DNA of 64,000 nt from Thermonema lapsum (GTDB taxonomy: Bacteria > Bacteroidota > Bacteroidia > Cytophagales > Thermonemataceae), in the NCBI RefSeq assembly GCF_011761635.1, contig NZ_JAASRN010000002.1, positions 458,537 to 522,536 of the forward strand, written 5' to 3'. How positions within the stretch are numbered: the stretch's first letter is position 1; each line of letters begins with the position of its first letter. The position numbers and the translations under genes are program-made. Shown piece after piece: positions 1 through 8,321 of this stretch. The notes beneath the pieces were generated by a model that ran no database searches, was not told the DNA's origin, and saw nothing but the letters and a program-made list of their open reading frames with translations.

Positions 1-1415
1 ATACCCGGATTAGACTGCAACATGTGTTGCATCTCTTCGGGGTAACCTGCCATAATGATAGCCAAATCGCCGGGACCATCAGACATTTCCTTTATCAGGA
101 TTTCAATGGCTTCCTTGCCAAAGTCTTGCCCTCCCTCATCGCCCTTGCGCGCTAAAGCGTAGGCTTCGTCTATAAACAAAATACCTCCCCTTGCTTTGTT
201 GATGGCTTCTTGAGTTTGAGGGGCTGTTTGTCCAATGAATTTACCTACCAAATCGACACGGGACACTTCGTGTACAGTACCCTTTGACAACAAGCCCATC
301 TTGTGGTATATCTTGCCCAACATTTTGGCAACAGTAGTCTTACCAGTACCGGGATTGCCCAAAAAGGCAGAATGCAAGCTTATTTGGGTGTTCTCCTCAA
401 AGCCTTGCGCCTGTCGTAAGCGTAAAAACTTTAAGTAGTGGATAAAATCGTTGAGACGTTTTTTCACGGGCTCTAAGCCTATCATCTCATTGAGTTCTGC
501 GAGCAAGTCTTCCAGCGACTTTTCATCTACTGCCTCTGCGGTCGCTCCATTAGCAACATAAGGCTTCCCCCCCGCCGGATAAAATACCTCCGGCACTCCT
601 TCTATCTCCTGCGTCTCATGCACACGAAAAGGTGCTACTGCCACCAACTCCGACATAAACACGACTTCCACGCGATAATTGTCGGGCAACCAAGACCCCG
701 GGATGCCATTGCCCCAACCTGCCAGTGAATAGAAGGTAGTAGTACCCGGCGGCACATACGCCAAGTCGCTCATACTGCCTTTTAATTGCCCGGCATCATC
801 GAAATAACTAAAAAAAAGCTCGCAGTACCAAGAGCGACTTTGCTTATTGCGTAATTTCAGTTCCGTCCATATGTACTGTGTTTTGTCGGAAGCAAACTGC
901 GTCAAATAGCGCCTTTGTCCGCTTGGTAAGTCATCGAGGCTGTAGGGACCGTTGAAAAAACGTAAACTTTCAATATCGAAATAAGGATTATTTCCGGGGG
1001 TTACTTTTCCGCCCTCCTCCACGTATATTTTGCGAGAAGCCACCAGCTCCCCATCAATAAAAGCCTCCCAGATGTAGTCCCCGCGTTTCCAGACCCCTCC
1101 ATAGTCAGGCGTTCCCCATCCTTCCCGCACATACACGATGTTCTCTTCCTTTTGCACCTCCCGGTGAATATCAATACTGCACAATTCTATCTTTTCATTG
1201 TTTTTGATGCGATAAGCTTTCAGCACACAATCACATGCCCAATCTTCTTCGTCAAAAAGTTTGTTGTAAAAAGACAATTCCGCATACAAGTAATTCACTT
1301 CCGAGGCTTCAAATACACAACGGTACTGATATTGATTTCCCATGAGCGGATTGCGCGAAGCATAGCAGCGCAAATCCCTTAATTTGTAGTTTTTATCTAA
1401 TTTCTTGGATGTCAT
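1..1415 (-). CDS. AAA+ ATPase, CbbX/SpoVK-like, with duplicated N-terminal beta domain (3' end outside window)
   Basis: The reading frame is open from an ATG at 1415 to the left edge (471 codons present, C-terminus missing). The last ~170 residues are a CbbX/SpoVK-type AAA+ module: a GLEPVKKRL lead-in, Walker A GNPGTGKTTVAK (about 1000-1035 in reverse), an SRVDLVGKFIGQT pore-loop-like segment and Walker B ILFIDEAYAL. The first ~300 residues are not a family I recognise. They look like two copies of a beta-rich domain of about 100 residues: each has a Y..(A/T)EL.FYN/LRN start, a Cys/Trp pair, a GWG motif and a closing strand before a charged linker. There is no signal peptide, so it is cytosolic. 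AAA+ proteins of this class remodel protein complexes; the duplicated domain probably recognises the client. An in-frame stop lies just upstream of the chosen ATG. Confidence 0.8.
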   Translation of the reverse strand, partial: MTSKKLDKNYKLRDLRCYASRNPLMGNQYQYRCVFEASEVNYLYAELSFYNKLFDEEDWACDCVLKAYRIKNNEKIELCSIDIHREVQKEENIVYVREGWGTPDYGGVWKRGDYIWEAFIDGELVASRKIYVEEGGKVTPGNNPYFDIESLRFFNGPYSLDDLPSGQRRYLTQFASDKTQYIWTELKLRNKQSRSWYCELFFSYFDDAGQLKGSMSDLAYVPPGTTTFYSLAGWGNGIPGSWLPDNYRVEVVFMSELVAVAPFRVHETQEIEGVPEVFYPAGGKPYVANGATAEAVDEKSLEDLLAELNEMIGLEPVKKRLNDFIHYLKFLRLRQAQGFEENTQISLHSAFLGNPGTGKTTVAKMLGKIYHKMGLLSKGTVHEVSRVDLVGKFIGQTAPQTQEAINKARGGILFIDEAYALARKGDEGGQDFGKEAIEILIKEMSDGPGDLAIIMAGYPEEMQHMLQSNPG

Positions 1416-1440
1416 GAACGTATCATTTCTATGCCTCAAA

Positions 1441-1478
1441 AAGAAAAATACCTTACTAAAAGTTTTTTAGTAAGGTAT
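1441..1478 (-). terminator. Intrinsic terminator after the NMT1-like gene
   Basis: A 14-bp perfect stem (arms 1448-1461 and 1465-1478) is followed, on the minus strand, by a run of T residues (complement of 1441-1448). It sits 36 nt after the stop of the NMT1-like gene and 33 nt before the AAA+ start, so it separates the two transcripts. Confidence 0.75.
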
Positions 1479-1513
1479 AAAACAGACACATGAAAAGCAA
1501 AAGCAGTAACCGC

Positions 1514-2470
1514 TCATGCCACCGTTTCTTTCTGCAAAACTGGCTGCACCACTTCTTCTACGGCAAATGGCAAATGGTCGAGTACTTTTTTGTCGAGTCC
1601 CAGCAGCACCTTATATTCCAACATTACGTTCCATAAGTCATGCCAATAGGCGAGGTCCATCCTACCCCAGTTTTTGCCTCCATAATGCGCCAGTGCTCTT
1701 AGCTGTGTTTGATACAAAAAGCGAACGTTATTTAAAGAGGGATGACGCGCCCCTTCCATCAATAAGTTGGCAGCACTATCGGGGTGTTCAGTAGCAAAAT
1801 AATAACCTTCTGCCACCACGCGCAGAAAAGCTCGGATTGCTTCTTGCTTCTGCTGCCATACGTCATCACGCACACACAATATATGCGTATAGCGATAAGG
1901 CAGGTGGTGCTCATCTATCATAAAAGAAGTAAGGGATATATGCCTGCAAGCTGCATCCACCCCTTCCCAAATCGTGTGATAACGCACTACATCTACTTGA
2001 CGGCGCAAGAAAGCACGCCATGCTCCTGCTACGCCCGTTTCTATTGTCTCATACTTGCCCTTTCCTCTGTCATGCTTTATCAAACAACGCAAGAGCCTAT
2101 GCTCATAGGGCAAACCCATATAAGCATAACGCTTGCCGTCGAGATGCGCCAGACGCGCCACCCCCATTTCTTTCCTTACTCCAATGGCTTGTGTATTGTT
2201 TTGCAGCAAAGAAGCCAATGCTATAAACCGATGCGCTGGCTCCGAAATGTTTAAACAAGTAAATTCTTCCGGCTTCAAAATTGCCAAATCTACTTTCCCT
2301 TTCCATAATTTTTGCGCAGGGGTCTGGTAGTAACTATCTTCATCCGGGCTAATGAAGCGCACTACCAGCTCTTCATCGTTGAACCAGCCTTTGCCTAAGG
2401 CTACATACATGCCCGTGTGGAATACAGAGGGCGTGGAGTCCAGAGCAATTTTGAGACAATGGCTTTCCAT
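1514..2470 (-). CDS. NMT1/THI5-like substrate-binding or pyrimidine-precursor protein
   Basis: 318 residues beginning MESHCLKIALDSTPS, with the family opening 'LD.TP...HTG.YVA...GWF'. This is the NMT1/THI5-like fold shared by periplasmic pyrimidine- or sulfonate-binding proteins of ABC importers and by fungal THI5. I placed the start at 2470 because the upstream in-frame extension (to 2557) lacks family similarity and runs into the AT-rich divergent spacer. No signal peptide or lipobox is visible, which is odd for an ABC binding protein and leaves open a cytosolic thiamine-related role. No permease or ATPase gene is adjacent. It diverges from anmK. Family is fairly certain; substrate is unknown. 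Confidence 0.7.
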   Translation of the reverse strand: MESHCLKIALDSTPSVFHTGMYVALGKGWFNDEELVVRFISPDEDSYYQTPAQKLWKGKVDLAILKPEEFTCLNISEPAHRFIALASLLQNNTQAIGVRKEMGVARLAHLDGKRYAYMGLPYEHRLLRCLIKHDRGKGKYETIETGVAGAWRAFLRRQVDVVRYHTIWEGVDAACRHISLTSFMIDEHHLPYRYTHILCVRDDVWQQKQEAIRAFLRVVAEGYYFATEHPDSAANLLMEGARHPSLNNVRFLYQTQLRALAHYGGKNWGRMDLAYWHDLWNVMLEYKVLLGLDKKVLDHLPFAVEEVVQPVLQKETVA

Positions 2471-2639
2471 AGTTTTAATTAAGTTGGTTTTTAGTAATAA
2501 AAAAGGCTTCAAAAAAGAGAAAGAGAACCAACAGCTGTATAAGCTTGTTGTCATCAATCTAAAAAAAATGCACTATTTATTCAAATTTTTTACAAAATTT
2601 TTCAAAAAAATAGTAGACATGCATACCATTTTAAAAACA

Positions 2640-3773
2640 ATGCAAAAACAAAAGCTAAAAATCATAGGCTGTATGTCAGGAACATCTATGGATGGATTAG
2701 ACATAGCCCTCTGCACAGTAAATCAAATCAAAAAAAACAAGAATATTACATTACATTTCTTCAAAACGGCGAAATACAGTAAGTCTCAAAAAGAAAAATT
2801 ACAAAAAATAGCCTTTCAAGAGCAGGTAAGCTTAAAAGAAGTAAGCCGCCTGCATCGCATGATAGGCGAATGGCACGCACAAATGATACTGCAAGCTCTT
2901 GAAGAGTGGAAAATCCTCCCCCAAGAAGTGGACATGATTGCCAGCCACGGACAAACCATCTACCACGCCCCAGACCCGCAAGGTGGCTTTCATTCCACTT
3001 TGCAAATTGGCGACGGCGACTGCATCGCTTTACGTACTGGCATACTTACCATCAGCGATTTCAGGCAAAAACACATTGCGGCAGGCGGCGAAGGTGCCCC
3101 TCTTGCGCCCTATGGCGATTACCTGCTATTGAGCGATGCAAAAGAAAGCCGCTGGCTGCTCAATATAGGAGGAATTGCTAATGTAACTTATCTACCTCCG
3201 CGCCATAGCGGGCAAAGTCTTTGGGCAAGCGACTGTGGTCCCGGCAATACCTTGTCGGATGCCATTTCAAAACACTTTTTAAAGCAAGATTATGACCCTC
3301 ACGGACAAATTGCCAGCCAAGGGCGTTTTTTAGAGGATTTATTTACCCAACTCACTGCTCATCCGTTTTTCAGACAAGCATTTCCCAAAAGCACCGGACA
3401 GGAAGCTTTTTCGTGGCAGTGGCTTGCCGGCTTACTGAAAGGCAAGGACTACAATGTACCCGACATTTTGCACACGCTTGGCTGTTTCGTAGCATGGAGC
3501 ATCGCCCAAGCAATAAACAGCCAAAACCCATGCGATGCCCGCAAGATATACGTAAGCGGCGGTGGTGTGCATAATCATTTTTTGATGGAAAAACTGCAGG
3601 CTTATCTTCCCGAGTATCACATTCAAAGCACTGAAGCACTGGGCATCCCCCCGGATGCCAAAGAAGCCATGCTGTTTGCGCTCTTGGCTTATGAATGCTT
3701 TCACGGCAACCCCGACTCCTACCCGCCCCCTCTTGTGCCGGTGCGTTTTGGTAAAATATCCCTACCCGGATAA
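2640..3773 (+). CDS. anmK: Anhydro-N-acetylmuramic acid kinase AnmK
   Basis: 377 residues. It phosphorylates and opens 1,6-anhydro-MurNAc to MurNAc-6-phosphate in peptidoglycan recycling, in the cytosol. Visible signatures are the N-terminal GCMSGTSMDGLDIAL nucleotide-binding motif, GDGDCIALRTG, GAPLAPYGDYLLL, LNIGGIANVTYLP, the catalytic-region DCGPGNTLSDA and the C-terminal VSGGGVHN phosphate-binding loop, all in family order. ATG 2640 (MQKQKLKIIGC) places the first motif about ten residues in, as in homologues; ATG 2619 is the alternative. The open frame continues upstream to 2352, but that part overlaps the divergent gene and is not protein-like. A terminator follows closely. Confidence 0.95.
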   Translation: MQKQKLKIIGCMSGTSMDGLDIALCTVNQIKKNKNITLHFFKTAKYSKSQKEKLQKIAFQEQVSLKEVSRLHRMIGEWHAQMILQALEEWKILPQEVDMIASHGQTIYHAPDPQGGFHSTLQIGDGDCIALRTGILTISDFRQKHIAAGGEGAPLAPYGDYLLLSDAKESRWLLNIGGIANVTYLPPRHSGQSLWASDCGPGNTLSDAISKHFLKQDYDPHGQIASQGRFLEDLFTQLTAHPFFRQAFPKSTGQEAFSWQWLAGLLKGKDYNVPDILHTLGCFVAWSIAQAINSQNPCDARKIYVSGGGVHNHFLMEKLQAYLPEYHIQSTEALGIPPDAKEAMLFALLAYECFHGNPDSYPPPLVPVRFGKISLPG

Positions 3774-3780
3774 AACAAAA

Positions 3781-3810
3781 AAGCCCCCTCGGGGCTTTTG
3801 ATTCTTTTTT
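3781..3810 (+). terminator. Terminator downstream of anmK, possibly bidirectional
   Basis: 7-bp GC-rich stem AAGCCCC/GGGGCTT (3781-3787, 3791-3797), loop CTC, then T-rich sequence to 3810. An A-rich stretch on the other side could also serve the convergent gene at 3829-4293. Confidence 0.85.
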
Positions 3811-3828
3811 CTGACACTAACAACTTAA

Positions 3829-4293
3829 CTAAAAACTGCGGAAAAGGCGCGCACTCTCGTGCCAAGGAATGCGCGTAAGCATTAAAAGAAAGCTAATCAG
3901 AAAGAAAGTAAAGGCATGCTTGAACTTTTGTTTCTCTGCTCGCGCACGCTTCGACTTGGTACGCCCAATTTGAGCCAAAACCACTGCAATCAGCATCACC
4001 GCAATGTGTTCTACTGCCCAATAACGCAGAACCGCGGTTTTCATTACTACCTTGGTACCTTGCGCAAAAGCATCCAAGCCAAAAGGGCTGAATACGAAAT
4101 AAAGCAACAAGCCCAACAACAGCTGCAAATGCATCATGCCCACAAAGGCGACTTGTGTGGCATTATCCGACTTTTTGAAATGCAAGCCCATTTGCCATCC
4201 TCGAAAAGAACGGACAATAACCCATATGGCTGTCAGCAAGACAGCCCACCGCAGCCAAGAGTGTAAAAAGAGTAAAATTTGATAGAAACTCAT
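3829..4293 (-). CDS. Small four-helix integral membrane protein
   Basis: 154 residues with four hydrophobic segments (about 5-27, 45-70, 85-108 and 125-143). Three histidines lie in or beside helices (HSWLRW near residue 11, MHLQLL near 54, EHIAVM near 95). This resembles a small Bacteroidota membrane family often labelled 'cytochrome b-like', but no proven haem motif is visible, so I give no function. The last gene of a minus-strand group (4318-5098), converging with anmK. Confidence 0.7.
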   Translation of the reverse strand: MSFYQILLFLHSWLRWAVLLTAIWVIVRSFRGWQMGLHFKKSDNATQVAFVGMMHLQLLLGLLLYFVFSPFGLDAFAQGTKVVMKTAVLRYWAVEHIAVMLIAVVLAQIGRTKSKRARAEKQKFKHAFTFFLISFLLMLTRIPWHESARLFRSF

Positions 4294-4317
4294 AGTTGTA
4301 TCTGTTTGATGATGAAC

Positions 4318-4576
4318 TCAGAAGTCAAGATAGTGCAAAGTCCCCAAAGAAGCAAAGGCAAAGCTTATACTCACAGCTCCGATGGCATTCATGCGCATGG
4401 TATTTTCATCAATAGGCAGCTGCTGGCGATATACTCAACACCATTCATTCAAAAAACACATGCATGGCAAAAGTCAATGCAAGGCAAGCCGCCCGCAACC
4501 AAAAGGCAGTTGTAGTTGGCTCAAGACATAGAAGCATACCAGCTATAAGAAAAACGAAAATGCAGTATAGCGCCAT
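4318..4576 (-). pseudogene. Small membrane-protein gene, apparently frameshifted
   Basis: An ATG at 4576, 9 nt after the stop of the YrdC-like gene, opens a 43-residue frame (MALYCIFVFLIAGML...; stop 4445-4447) with two hydrophobic stretches. In another frame, immediately downstream, comes a protein-like segment (YRQQLPIDENTMRM, then a third hydrophobic stretch ending GTLHYLDF) stopping at 4318-4320. Joined, the parts give about 85 residues with three membrane segments, typical of a small inner-membrane protein. The break lies around 4425-4450 and needs a frame change plus loss of one stop, so this reads as a decayed gene or a pair of micro-ORFs. No family recognised. Confidence 0.35.
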
Positions 4577-4585
4577 ATACTTTCA

Positions 4586-5098
4586 TCAGCTTCCTTTTTC
4601 CAAGCTTTGAATGGTGCCGTTGTTAAGCAAATGCACTTTATCGGGGCGATGCCGCTGCTTGGGCAATGTCATCGCCGGAAGGTAGGCGTCCCAAGTATCA
4701 TCCAAAACGTAAGTGTCGCCCAGCAATATACCAATCACTGGATGCCCTATACGATTGAGCAACTTGCGCCAGTTTTCTTCTTTGCTCAAAGAAATCCAAA
4801 AATCATTGCCTTCTACGCCCTCTGGTAAGCAGTGATATTGCTCAAATTTCATCCACAAGGGGCGTTGGTTCATTTCCATCCAGTCCCAAGCGATATCGGG
4901 TACTTCTGCAACGTATTGCGATAACAAACCGATGGATTCAATATGCAACACCCATTCCTTCTGTGTCAGTGTATGTTTGATTTCTTTCAAGCGCTCAATC
5001 CCCTCCTTTTTCCAGCTGTCGGCAATTAACCACCAACCTAAGGAAGAAGGAAATAAACACAAGTTGGCTGCTTTCAGCTTCTTTACAATTTCAATCAT
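4586..5098 (-). CDS. Divergent Sua5/YciO/YrdC-fold protein
   Basis: 170 residues from MIEIVKKLKAANLCLFPSS. The layout matches the YrdC fold: an early 'FPSSLGWWLIADS' strand/turn in place of the usual YPTDTVYGLG, a helix containing RLKEIK, then 'RPLWMKFEQYHCLPEGV' matching the W-PGPLT region and 'FWISLSKEENWRKLLNRIGHPVIG' matching the VRVP...LL..G.P segment. The residues that bind threonine/ATP in true TsaC/Sua5 are largely missing, so an active L-threonylcarbamoyladenylate synthase is unlikely. I chose ATG 5098; the upstream extension to 5194 has no family similarity and overlaps the acn promoter. Assignment rests on pattern recognition only. Confidence 0.45.
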   Translation of the reverse strand: MIEIVKKLKAANLCLFPSSLGWWLIADSWKKEGIERLKEIKHTLTQKEWVLHIESIGLLSQYVAEVPDIAWDWMEMNQRPLWMKFEQYHCLPEGVEGNDFWISLSKEENWRKLLNRIGHPVIGILLGDTYVLDDTWDAYLPAMTLPKQRHRPDKVHLLNNGTIQSLEKGS

Positions 5099-5184
5099 GA
5101 CTTTTCTCTTAGCTCTTCCTTTCTCGACAAATATACAAGGAAAGCGGTGCAATACCGTGTTTTCTTTTTCAAAAACCGCTGTGC

Positions 5185-5213
5185 TTGTTATCATCCGATA
5201 TTTACTAACTTTG
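5185..5213 (+). promoter_or_regulatory. Promoter for aconitase (Bacteroidota-type)
   Basis: TTG at 5185-5187 and TAACTTTG at 5206-5213, spaced 18 nt, match the Bacteroidota sigma-ABfr consensus. The -7 box is about 44 nt before the acn start codon. Confidence 0.7.
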
Positions 5214-5256
5214 CCATGAGTTTTTAGTTCGTAACTTCTTTAAAAAACTAAGCCTT

Positions 5257-7521
5257 ATGCTATTCGACTTCGATATGATTCAGCGGGTGTATCAACAACT
5301 ACCCGAGCGAGTAAACCAAGCTCGCAAGGTATTGAATCGCCCCATGACATTAGCTGAAAAAATCTTATATGCCCACCTCTACCCCGGGCAGGAAATTCGT
5401 GAGTTTCAACGTGGGAAAGACTATGTGGAGTTTGCCCCCGACCGCGTAGCCATGCAAGATGCCACTGCCCAAATGGCGCTGCTGCAGTTCATGCTGGCAG
5501 GTAAAAGCAAAGTGGCTGTACCTTCAACTGTACACTGCGACCACCTTATCTTGGCAAAAAACGGTGCAGAGCAAGACTTGGAAGAAGCCTTAGGGCGCAA
5601 TAAAGAAGTATATGACTTCTTGTCTTCCGTATCCAATAAATACGGAATCGGCTTCTGGAAACCGGGTGCAGGCATCATCCACCAAGTAGTATTGGAAAAC
5701 TACGCCTTCCCCGGCGGTATGATGATAGGTACCGACTCGCACACCCCCAATGCCGGTGGGCTGGGCATGATTGCCATTGGTGTAGGTGGTGCCGACGCCG
5801 TAGATGTAATGACGGGCATGGCTTGGGAACTGCTCTTCCCCAAATTGATAGGTGTGAAGCTGACGGGCAAGTTGAACGGCTGGGCTTCCCCCAAAGATGT
5901 TATTTTGAAGGTAGCAGGTATCCTTACTGTGAAAGGTGGTACCAACGCCATCATTGAATACTTTGGCGAAGGAGCCGATTCACTGTCTTGTACCGGTAAA
6001 GCAACCATCTGTAACATGGGTGCAGAAGTGGGGGCTACTACCTCTGTTTTTGCTTACGACCACCGTATGCGAGCATATCTCGAAGCTACCGGACGCAAAG
6101 AAGTAGCTGATTTAGCAGAAAGCATCAAGGAATACCTGCGTCCGGATGCAGAGGTATATGAAAACCCTGAAAAATACTACGACCAGGTGATAGAAATCAA
6201 CCTGTCGGAACTGGAGCCCCACATCAACGGACCTTTTACCCCCGACTTGGCATGGCCCCTGTCGAAATTTGCCGAAGCAGTAGAAAAGAACAACTGGCCC
6301 GACAAACTAGAAGTAGGTTTGATTGGTTCCTGCACCAACTCTTCTTATGAAGATTTGACCCGCGCAGCCTCCGTAGCCAAGCAAGCCAAAGAAAAGAAAC
6401 TGAAAGTGCAAGCCGAGTTCACCGTAACCCCCGGCTCTGAGATGGTACGCTATACAGCCGAACGCGATGGCTTACTCGATGAGTTCGAAGCTATCGGCGG
6501 TGTAGTGCTTGCCAATGCCTGCGGTCCTTGCATCGGTCAGTGGCAGCGCCACAACAACCCTGACCGCCCCAACTCCATCATGACTTCCTTCAACCGTAAC
6601 TTCGCCAAACGCAACGACGGCAACCCCAAAACCCATGCTTTCGTGGCATCGCCTGAAATCGTAACAGCTTTTGCCATCGCCGGCTCTTTGAAGTTCAACC
6701 CCATGACCGACACCCTTCTCAATGAGGAAGGCAAAGAGGTGAAGTTGGACGAGCCCAAAGGCATTGAGCTGCCCGAAAAAGGATTCGATGTAAAAGACAA
6801 CGGCTATGTGGCACCTGCCGAAGATGGCAGCCAAGTAGAGGTAAAAGTGAACCCTCAATCGGAGCGCTTGCAACTACTGACGCCGTTCCCTGCGTGGGAA
6901 GGTGCCGACCTCAAAGGCTTGAAGCTGCTCATCAAAGCCAAAGGTAAGTGCACTACCGACCACATTTCTATGGCAGGTCCTTGGTTGAAATACCGCGGTC
7001 ATTTGGATAACATATCCAACAACCTGCTTATCGGAGCAGTGAATGCCTTCAACGGTGAAACCAACAAAGTAAAAAACCAGCTGACCGGTGAGTATGACGA
7101 GGTGCCCAAAGTAGCCCGTGCTTACAAAGCTGCTGGCATTGGTTCGGTTGTAGTAGGCGACGAAAACTACGGCGAAGGCTCTTCTCGTGAGCATGCCGCT
7201 ATGGAACCTCGCCACTTGGGTGTACGTGCCGTTATTGTGAAGTCTTTTGCCCGTATCCACGAGACCAATCTGAAAAAACAAGGGATGTTGGCGCTTACCT
7301 TTGCTAACCCGGCAGACTACGACAAAGTGCAAGAAGATGACACCATCGACATCTTAGGGCTGGAATCGTTTGCTCCCGGCAAGCCGCTGACTGTAGTCTT
7401 GCACCATAAAGACGGCAGCACCGACGAAATAAAAGTCAACCACTCTTACAACGAAGCTCAATTCGAGTGGTTCAAAGCGGGTTCTGCACTTAACCTGATT
7501 CGTCAACAAAGCAATGCATAA
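5257..7521 (+). CDS. acn: Aconitate hydratase
   Basis: 754 residues, the usual length of the mitochondrial-type aconitase found in Bacteroidota. It interconverts citrate and isocitrate in the TCA cycle through a [4Fe-4S] cluster. The three cluster cysteines lie in [13 protein letters not shown] and [11 protein letters not shown]. The swivel domain carries [19 protein letters not shown] with the catalytic Ser, and the early [10 protein letters not shown] motif is intact. It is monocistronic: a matching promoter lies upstream and a strong terminator downstream. Confidence 0.98.
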   Translation: MLFDFDMIQRVYQQLPERVNQARKVLNRPMTLAEKILYAHLYPGQEIREFQRGKDYVEFAPDRVAMQDATAQMALLQFMLAGKSKVAVPSTVHCDHLILAKNGAEQDLEEALGRNKEVYDFLSSVSNKYGIGFWKPGAGIIHQVVLENYAFPGGMMIGTDSHTPNAGGLGMIAIGVGGADAVDVMTGMAWELLFPKLIGVKLTGKLNGWASPKDVILKVAGILTVKGGTNAIIEYFGEGADSLSCTGKATICNMGAEVGATTSVFAYDHRMRAYLEATGRKEVADLAESIKEYLRPDAEVYENPEKYYDQVIEINLSELEPHINGPFTPDLAWPLSKFAEAVEKNNWPDKLEVGLIGSCTNSSYEDLTRAASVAKQAKEKKLKVQAEFTVTPGSEMVRYTAERDGLLDEFEAIGGVVLANACGPCIGQWQRHNNPDRPNSIMTSFNRNFAKRNDGNPKTHAFVASPEIVTAFAIAGSLKFNPMTDTLLNEEGKEVKLDEPKGIELPEKGFDVKDNGYVAPAEDGSQVEVKVNPQSERLQLLTPFPAWEGADLKGLKLLIKAKGKCTTDHISMAGPWLKYRGHLDNISNNLLIGAVNAFNGETNKVKNQLTGEYDEVPKVARAYKAAGIGSVVVGDENYGEGSSREHAAMEPRHLGVRAVIVKSFARIHETNLKKQGMLALTFANPADYDKVQEDDTIDILGLESFAPGKPLTVVLHHKDGSTDEIKVNHSYNEAQFEWFKAGSALNLIRQQSNA

Positions 7522-7553
7522 CTAAGCATTGAATGATGCGTTCATAAAACAAC

Positions 7554-7588
7554 AAGACCTATGGGTATAATACCCGTAGGTCTTTTTT
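7554..7588 (+). terminator. Intrinsic terminator of acn
   Basis: 14-bp stem (7554-7567 with 7571-7584, one T-G wobble), three-base loop, T tract to 7588. An in-frame ATG at 7561 inside this hairpin could be mistaken for the start of the next gene. Confidence 0.9.
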
Positions 7589-7611
7589 CTCATACCATAA
7601 ACAAGCAAAGC

Positions 7612-8253
7612 ATGAAAAAAGTATCTGGTTTTTTGCTATTGTGCTGCCTGCTGTGGGTAAGTGCTTGCAAGACAGCTTCGCAAACTGAGGAAGCAAAAGC
7701 AAAAGCAGAAGCGCTGCGCTTGCGGGCAGTTAGTTCTTTGCAAAAGCAAGACTATGCCACTGCCTTAGCGCAATACGACAGCCTCTTGAGGCTTACCGAC
7801 ACGGTAGCCGACTATTACTTTGAGCGGGCAATAGTCAAAGAATTCCTTACAGACACCGCAGGGGCTATTCAAGATTACGAGCGGGCTATTGAGCTAAACC
7901 GCCACTTTGCCGATGCGTGGTGCAACAAAGGCGAGCTGTACCGTCTTCAAAAACGCTACCAAGAGGCAATCGAGGCGCTGTCGAAAGCCATTCGCTTACA
8001 ACCCCGAATAGCCATTCTTTATTACAATCGGGGCTTGGCATATGCAGCTATAGATAGCACCGATGCAGCACTGGACGACTTCACCACCGCCTTAGATTTG
8101 GCACCCAATTTTGCCTACGCCCACTTGGAAAGAGGAAAGGTGCTTTACCAGACAGGACACCGGGAACGTGCCTGCCAAGAGTGGGCAAAAGCCTATGAAA
8201 AAGGGCTTTCCGAAGCCGCCGATTGGGTAAAACAACATTGCCTTCAGCAATGA
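7612..8253 (+). CDS. TPR-repeat lipoprotein
   Basis: 213 residues. A lipoprotein signal peptide (MKKVSGFLLLCCLLWVSAC, lipobox VSAC at about residue 19) is followed by about five tetratricopeptide repeats (residues 35-205), for example 'ADYYFERAIVKEFL', 'ADAWCNKGELYRL' and 'AILYYNRGLAYAA'. TPR lipoproteins scaffold envelope complexes; partner unknown. ATG 7612 is chosen because it begins the signal peptide; the upstream in-frame ATG lies inside the acn terminator. Convergent with the GldJ-like gene at 8322. Confidence 0.85.
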   Translation: MKKVSGFLLLCCLLWVSACKTASQTEEAKAKAEALRLRAVSSLQKQDYATALAQYDSLLRLTDTVADYYFERAIVKEFLTDTAGAIQDYERAIELNRHFADAWCNKGELYRLQKRYQEAIEALSKAIRLQPRIAILYYNRGLAYAAIDSTDAALDDFTTALDLAPNFAYAHLERGKVLYQTGHRERACQEWAKAYEKGLSEAADWVKQHCLQQ

Positions 8254-8274
8254 ACGAAAAGCGGGGAAAAAAAT

Positions 8275-8306
8275 AAAAGGCAGGTGCTTGGGGCATCTGC
8301 CTTTTC
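8275..8306. terminator. Bidirectional terminator
   Basis: AAAAGGCAG / CTGCCTTTT hairpin (8275-8283 and 8297-8305) with A- and T-flanks on both sides, between the convergent TPR lipoprotein and GldJ-like genes. Confidence 0.8.
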
Positions 8307-8321
8307 TTCCTATATTCCGAC

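Noticed and set aside
2352..2639. N-terminal extension of anmK
   Set aside because: Overlaps the divergent gene and the AT-rich promoter region; no homology pattern before 2640.
7561..7611. Upstream start for the TPR lipoprotein
   Set aside because: Lies in the acn terminator hairpin; the signal peptide starts at 7612.
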